Part shown: positions 59,515 to 64,000 of the stretch, one piece after another
How positions within the stretch are numbered: position 1 is the stretch's first letter
How the letters are laid out: every line of letters starts with the position of its first letter
DNA from: Carallia brachiata
Taxonomy: Eukaryota; Streptophyta; Magnoliopsida; Malpighiales; Rhizophoraceae
Assembly (NCBI GenBank): GCA_021464245.1
Contig: JADCRB010000028.1
Location: forward strand, 7,009,612-7,073,611
Direction: 5' to 3'
DNA length: 64,000 bases
Translations under genes and position numbers: made by a program
The notes under the pieces: generated by a model
Told to the model about the DNA's origin: nothing
Database searches by the model: none
The model's input: only the letters and a program-made list of their open reading frames with translations

Positions 59515-60224
59515 CTTTGCGCATGCAGCTCCATTAGCATCGAATGGTGGACATTCATTTAAAAATGTGAATGTGAATGTACTTGAACACTCAGTGAAAC
59601 AATGCTTTTTAAGGATGGACGTTCCACAGTTACACCTCCAGAGTAGAAGCCTGTCAAGTTGGGCAAACATTGGAGAGAAACGGAGTTTAATCGCGGAAGC
59701 AAGACGTTATCAACTCCTGATGACGCTTCTTTTGTGATGATTTCCTGAATTACAGGACAGCTTTTTACCTCTAGCTCCTGGAGCCACACGAGGCCCAAGC
59801 ACATGGTTTGAGTAAATAAGTATCTCAAAGTGCTACAGTTGTGTATTTTGAGCACTTTAAGATTTCTAAGGTGAACCACCCCGTTAGGCTCTTCCTTCCA
59901 TAATTGCTTTAACCTCGGTAGGTCAATCAATTGTAGTTTGTTTAGCTTGGGCAGTGTACCGATTTGCCCATCAATGGCATTGGACAAAGTAAGATCAAAT
60001 ACTTCTTCCAGTGAATCGCAATTTTTCACTTCAAGCTCTGCCAAATTGTACAAGGACCGTAATAAATTGGATGGGACAGCACTGGAGAGTATATTTACAC
60101 ATTCGTCCACCACCAAAGACCTCAAATCGGAGAGGAAATTAGCTGGAAAATGTTCCTTATGCCAAGTTTCTTTCAACTCTGAAAAATCTGAGAGCTTTAT
60201 ATGCTCTATGCCATGAAGTTCAAA
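59515..60224 (-). pseudogene. Gene B exon D, LRR, frameshifted near its end
   Basis: Starts FELHGIEHIKLSDFSELKE after CTCCAG. The frame is open to about 59598, where one base is missing compared with gene A D1 (LKSITIIECSSSF). A stop follows 13 codons later at 59559. The rest of the exon and its donor AAAG|GTCAGT are preserved in the other frame. This is the only lesion seen in the visible part of gene B. Confidence 0.87.
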
Positions 60225-60340
60225 CTGGAGAAGCCAAATATTAAGGCTCGTTCATCGAATTAAATGTGAGGAAATAAAAAAGAAAAGCGACACTAAGCAC
60301 TATTTAGTAGCCAAAATAAGATTCAGTGACAGATGCTTAC

Positions 60341-61180
60341 CGATTCTGCACATAACTGTTGTACGGTGGAGTTGAGATCGCCCTCCCAACGCCCTTTGGC
60401 ATCTTTTTCTTTTGCAAATTTTACTTTCTTGAGCTTTGGTGTGATTGAGAGTCCTCCCGAGAAAGTCTTCATCTTGGGGCAGCTAGTTACAATTACTTCT
60501 TCCAAAAAAGGAAATTGGAAGGTGTGATATGCAGAAGAGAAGCAAGTGAGGCTTCCCAACCAACGGAGTTCCAAACTTTTCAAATTGCCCCAGGTAATGT
60601 GATCTTCTCTATCATCTTCCTCTCTTGCCACTATTTCGTCCACCATATCACATTCTCTTATGCTCAATTTATTGAGATGCCCCATATATTTGGCTGTTGA
60701 GGAAGTGACCAGATTCAATAAACCTTCACATTTCCATACATCCAGATGGGACAGAATTCCAAAGGATGCAACTGAAGGCGCCAAACTAATCAAACTCTTA
60801 CACCACCATACTTCGAGAGTCTCAAGATCCACAAACATATGTTCCAGTTGGCAATCCTGCTTCCAAATACTCTTCAAATTGTAAAGAAAACGTAGCCTCA
60901 AGTGTTGTATCTTGGTAACCATCCTCCCTACTCGATTCTCCTCTTCATCGATAAGTTCTTCACAAGAGAACAACTCCTGAAGCCCATTATTCTTCATTTC
61001 GAGTTTTTGCAAAGAGCGGAACCTTCGGAGGAAAGCGAAGAGAGATGATGCTGACTTCTTGTCAAGGAGTTGCAAATGGAGAAACCTCACGTTATCGAAC
61101 AGGTCTGCCAGAAATTCGGAATCATGTATCATTTGTACGTCCTTACTGTTCAATGTCAATTCTTCTAAGTTGGGAATGAC
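60341..61180 (-). CDS. Gene B internal C exon, LRR
   Basis: 280 codons, open, phase 0. Starts VIPNLEELTLNSKDVQMI after CTGCAG and ends at a consensus donor GAATCG|GTAAGC. The good donor shows what the C module looked like before its terminal copies lost splicing. More diverged from the other C exons than they are from each other. Confidence 0.88.
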
Positions 61181-61891
61181 CTGCAGGCCAGTCAAGCAAA
61201 CACAGTCGTTGAAGCATTTCCTCACTCGAAAGGTCTAAAAAAAGATAAAATAAACTAACATGATTTTCTGCTAATAATTTTGAAGTATGCCCTAATAAAT
61301 TAATGATATTTTAACATTTTAATGCAGCCTTTCTGTCATAATATTTTATTATATACTTTGTTTTTTTGCCATAAAAGATGAATTTGACCCTTTCTTTTTT
61401 TTATGGTAAAGACTTACTTTTTGAAGAGAAAATGCCGCATATCTTTTAATACAATCTCATTTTCAGGTATTATCCATATCACCTATAATCATATTTTGAC
61501 ATTTAAATGACTTTTTATTGTACTTTAAATTTCTTTGCTTTAAATGTTGCCTTTTCTTTTCTATTTCTAAAAACATATTTTTAAAGAGAAAATGACAAAT
61601 CCCTCAAACCTTTTAATGCAATCTCATTTTCAGGTGTCATTTGTATCAATTTTAATTGTTATTTCATTTAAAAAAACTTTAAAAATATTATACAATTTTT
61701 TTAAAAAAAGAAAAATCATCTCATGGCCATAATGAATATTATCACACCTACATTGCCAATTCAAACTAATTGTTTATTCTAATCGCTACAAGTATTGATA
61801 GATTTTTAGATGATTTCTTGATTAAAACAGCTTAAATATGTGGATAATATGACAATGATGGACACCCATAAATTGGAGTTAATGTTCGTAC
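61181..61891 (-). other. Gene B intron between first B and internal C
   Basis: GT-AG intron. The word GAGAAAATG..CAATCTCATTTTCAGGT recurs within it (near 61427 and 61588), a local duplication. No gene inside. Confidence 0.6.
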
Positions 61892-62704
61892 CTTCTCAAC
61901 TGAAAAAAAAGGTTGGTGAAAGGAATTCTCCGGTTGCTTTCCCCAACTGTTTTCTTGAACGCTCTCACTTTCTAAAGTGAATATTTCCATCTCACCACNT
62001 TCCCAACTGTTTTCTTGAACGCTCTCACTTTCTGAAGTGAATATTTCCATCTCACCACAATCATGAACGTCTAACTTTTTCAACATTGGCCAATCAGAAA
62101 TATGCATCCCTGGGTAGAGTGTCTTGAGTTTCCTTAAGTTATAAAGTATTACAGTGGTTAATTTAGGAAATTCAAACCTAGCAATTGCTTCTGTTTCCTT
62201 GTCTCTCTCAACAATTTCCTCAATTCCACAAAGGCTTAGCACAAGGCTTTCAAGTTGCAGTAGACCCCTTGCAATGAAGGCTGGAAAAACTCTTTTCAGA
62301 TTTGGGCATTCACAAACACTCACAACTTGTAGATCCTTAAAGCAGATGAGTTCTCTTTCTTGGAGATGCTTATTCCAGATGTGCTTCAAATTTGGCAGAT
62401 TCTGTATGCTCAACGTCTTCAATCGACTATATGCCATTCCTTGTGTTCTGGAATTTATCAATGCTTGAAGTTGAAGGTTAAACACCTCTTCCAGTAATGC
62501 ACAATCATTCAACTCCAGATTCTCTAGATTGAAAAGCCTGCTCAAAACCATATAGGATGAGAAAATATTCTGCAGTTCCCCTGCACCTTTTACAATCACA
62601 GTTTTAAGTTTGCAAAAGGAAGACTCATGAAGTTCATTGTGCCATATCATCTGTATTCCATCCATGTTGACAATCTGCAATTCCTCCAATTTAGGGAACG
62701 AAGC
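61892..62704 (-). CDS. Gene B first visible B exon, LRR
   Basis: 271 codons if the N at 61999 is one ordinary base; phase 0 at both ends. Acceptor CCAG precedes ASFPKLEELQIVNMDGIQM; donor GAGAAG|GTACGA. It holds a 20-codon tandem duplication (GEMEIFT..ESESVQENSWG twice) around the N. LRRs are intact (LQVVSVCECPNLKRVFP; LKKLDVHDCGEMEIF). Upstream exons of gene B lie past the window. Confidence 0.85.
61940..62058. repeat. 60-bp tandem duplication with an ambiguous base
   Basis: 61940-61998 and 62000-62058 are copies with two visible differences; the single N (61999) is exactly at the junction. A sequencing or assembly problem is possible. Confidence 0.85.
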
Positions 62705-64000
62705 CTGGAAGAAAAGAAGAGAACAAGCGTCTCAATTATCAAACAACTGAATTGGAAAAAAAAAAAAAGTGAAACCAAATTTAAAATCAAAATAGTTGTC
62801 ATGGATCCATTTTTCCGTCACTCTTTCTAAGGTACATCCAAATTCTTCTTTCGATACATCGGAATTAAAGCCCCACATTTGTGGGAATAAAGGGTAATGA
62901 GTTTTAAATCTCAGTCTAGGTGGAGTTTTAATGTTGCAGCCAACCAGGTTAACTTGGTTTTTCTTTCATGGTGCCATGAAGGAGAAAATCCAAACAAAAT
63001 TATTTGCAGGGACCAAAGTGATTAAGAAGTTCTAGCTCCAACATAAACTGGAATATTTTACACATTTATACTATTTTTAAGTTTGTAAAAATATTAAAAT
63101 GACTAAAAGCATAAACATAACATTGCTACACAATTCAAAAATTAAAAAAAAAAATTCCATGCACATACATATAATGAAGATTGACCAATATCTATTTGCC
63201 AATTATAATTAAGTGGGTAGTATAGACAAATTTTGTAATAATATATGTATACGCAAAAATAAGAAAATAAATCAAAGAATAAGAGAAATTAATGCTTAAT
63301 GTTGTTAGTAACAAACATATTAAACAATGGTAATCAAACATTTACATAATATGCATACTTCCAACAATAATTGACTTAAACAACTACGCGCATGATATCA
63401 ATACAATATCCATACGAGCTACAACGATAAAAATACATGTTGATTGTTTTCTTAATAGTTAAAGCACTAAAATGAAGAAATAGTATGAGCAACGATATAA
63501 ATTTATTATGTTCATAAAAAAAATAAAAGCATGTAAAGTTAGAATAGTTGACTTCACGTATATTGAATATTGTACAACATCACTTACTCTGACACATACT
63601 TTGGTTCCGCATTGCATTAATCCGCACAAGTAGGTTCCAAAGGCCTTTATATTTCAAGGATGTTGCGCGAGAAGCACAATCAATATGTAGATCAAAATCA
63701 CACTTTCTACGTATGCATCACAATATACAGGTTGGTGCTCTTATAGGATGTCAAGGAAGAACCTAAAAGGGTGTTATAATAAATGTGAGTTGTTTCCTAC
63801 TCTTCTGGTCTGACATTACATTTCCATTTGTACATTCAAAGACCCTTATTAATAAGAAAGATGAAGGAACATTAATATGTTATAGATGCTCGTTACTAAA
63901 GAAGGAGAAGAGACATCTTAGAAAAAAAAATTAAAAGTTATGGATTATTGAATATTGAATGAATTGATGGTTGGTATTTTTATTTTTATGTCCCATGACA
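62705..64000 (-). other. Gene B intron upstream of first visible B exon
   Basis: From about 63370 it matches the enlarged A1-B1 intron of gene A (from about 32770). The next exon expected further along is an A exon, just beyond the window. No gene in between. Confidence 0.65.

Noticed and set aside
1..64000. CRISPR arrays, bacterial operons, rRNA or tRNA genes
   Set aside because: The window is plant nuclear DNA; repeats are transposon- or satellite-like, and no rRNA or convincing tRNA was seen by eye. A tRNA scan would be the decisive test.

Overview
The window is nuclear DNA of a flowering plant, most likely a eudicot. It is AT-rich, its host genes have GT-AG introns, and it is crowded with transposon remnants. 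Most gene content is a minus-strand cluster of CC-NB-ARC-LRR (CNL) immune-receptor genes of the RPS2/At4g27190-like type. The species cannot be fixed from this sequence.

Region 1 (1-10101) is a nearly whole Ty3/gypsy LTR retrotransposon of the Tat lineage. The 5' LTR is cut by the window edge and the 3' LTR is complete (9290-10101). Gag, protease, RT, two consecutive RNase H domains and integrase are all recognisable but carry several stops and frameshifts. Between integrase and the 3' LTR, on the same strand, is an open, intronless 208-codon ORF (7720-8346) coding a WUSCHEL-type (WOX) homeodomain protein with a TLPLL WUS-box-like motif and an LxLxL EAR-like tail. A TATA-like box lies about 95 bp upstream. 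This looks like a developmental regulator captured by a retrotransposon and is the most unusual item here.

Region 2 (10102-23452) is gene-poor. It holds a CT-rich TIR element, one half of a large duplication, a TIR insertion, a deleted LRR exon, a foldback MITE and a broken organellar uL18 gene.

Region 3 (23453-37481) is CNL gene A on the minus strand. One exon of about 2.9 kb codes CC, NB-ARC and the first LRRs. Seven further LRR exons follow in the order A-B-C-D-A-B-C, all phase 0 at both ends. Gene A has at least three frameshifts and one nonsense codon.

Region 4 (37482-55875) contains a Pack-MULE-like element carrying a DnaJ exon, a hAT-like MITE, the second copy of the duplicated block with a PIF/Harbinger-like insertion, decayed fragments of a DHHC acyltransferase and of histone H2A.X, and a second broken uL18 copy that received a chromovirus remnant in its intron.

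Region 5 (55876-64000) is the 3' part of CNL gene B, a tandem paralogue with the exon order B-C-D-A-B-C. All exons but one are open; the rest lies past the window end. Regions 2-3 and 4-5 are two copies of one segment about 29-32 kb apart. Because each copy supplies the empty site for insertions in the other, several transposon boundaries can be read directly.
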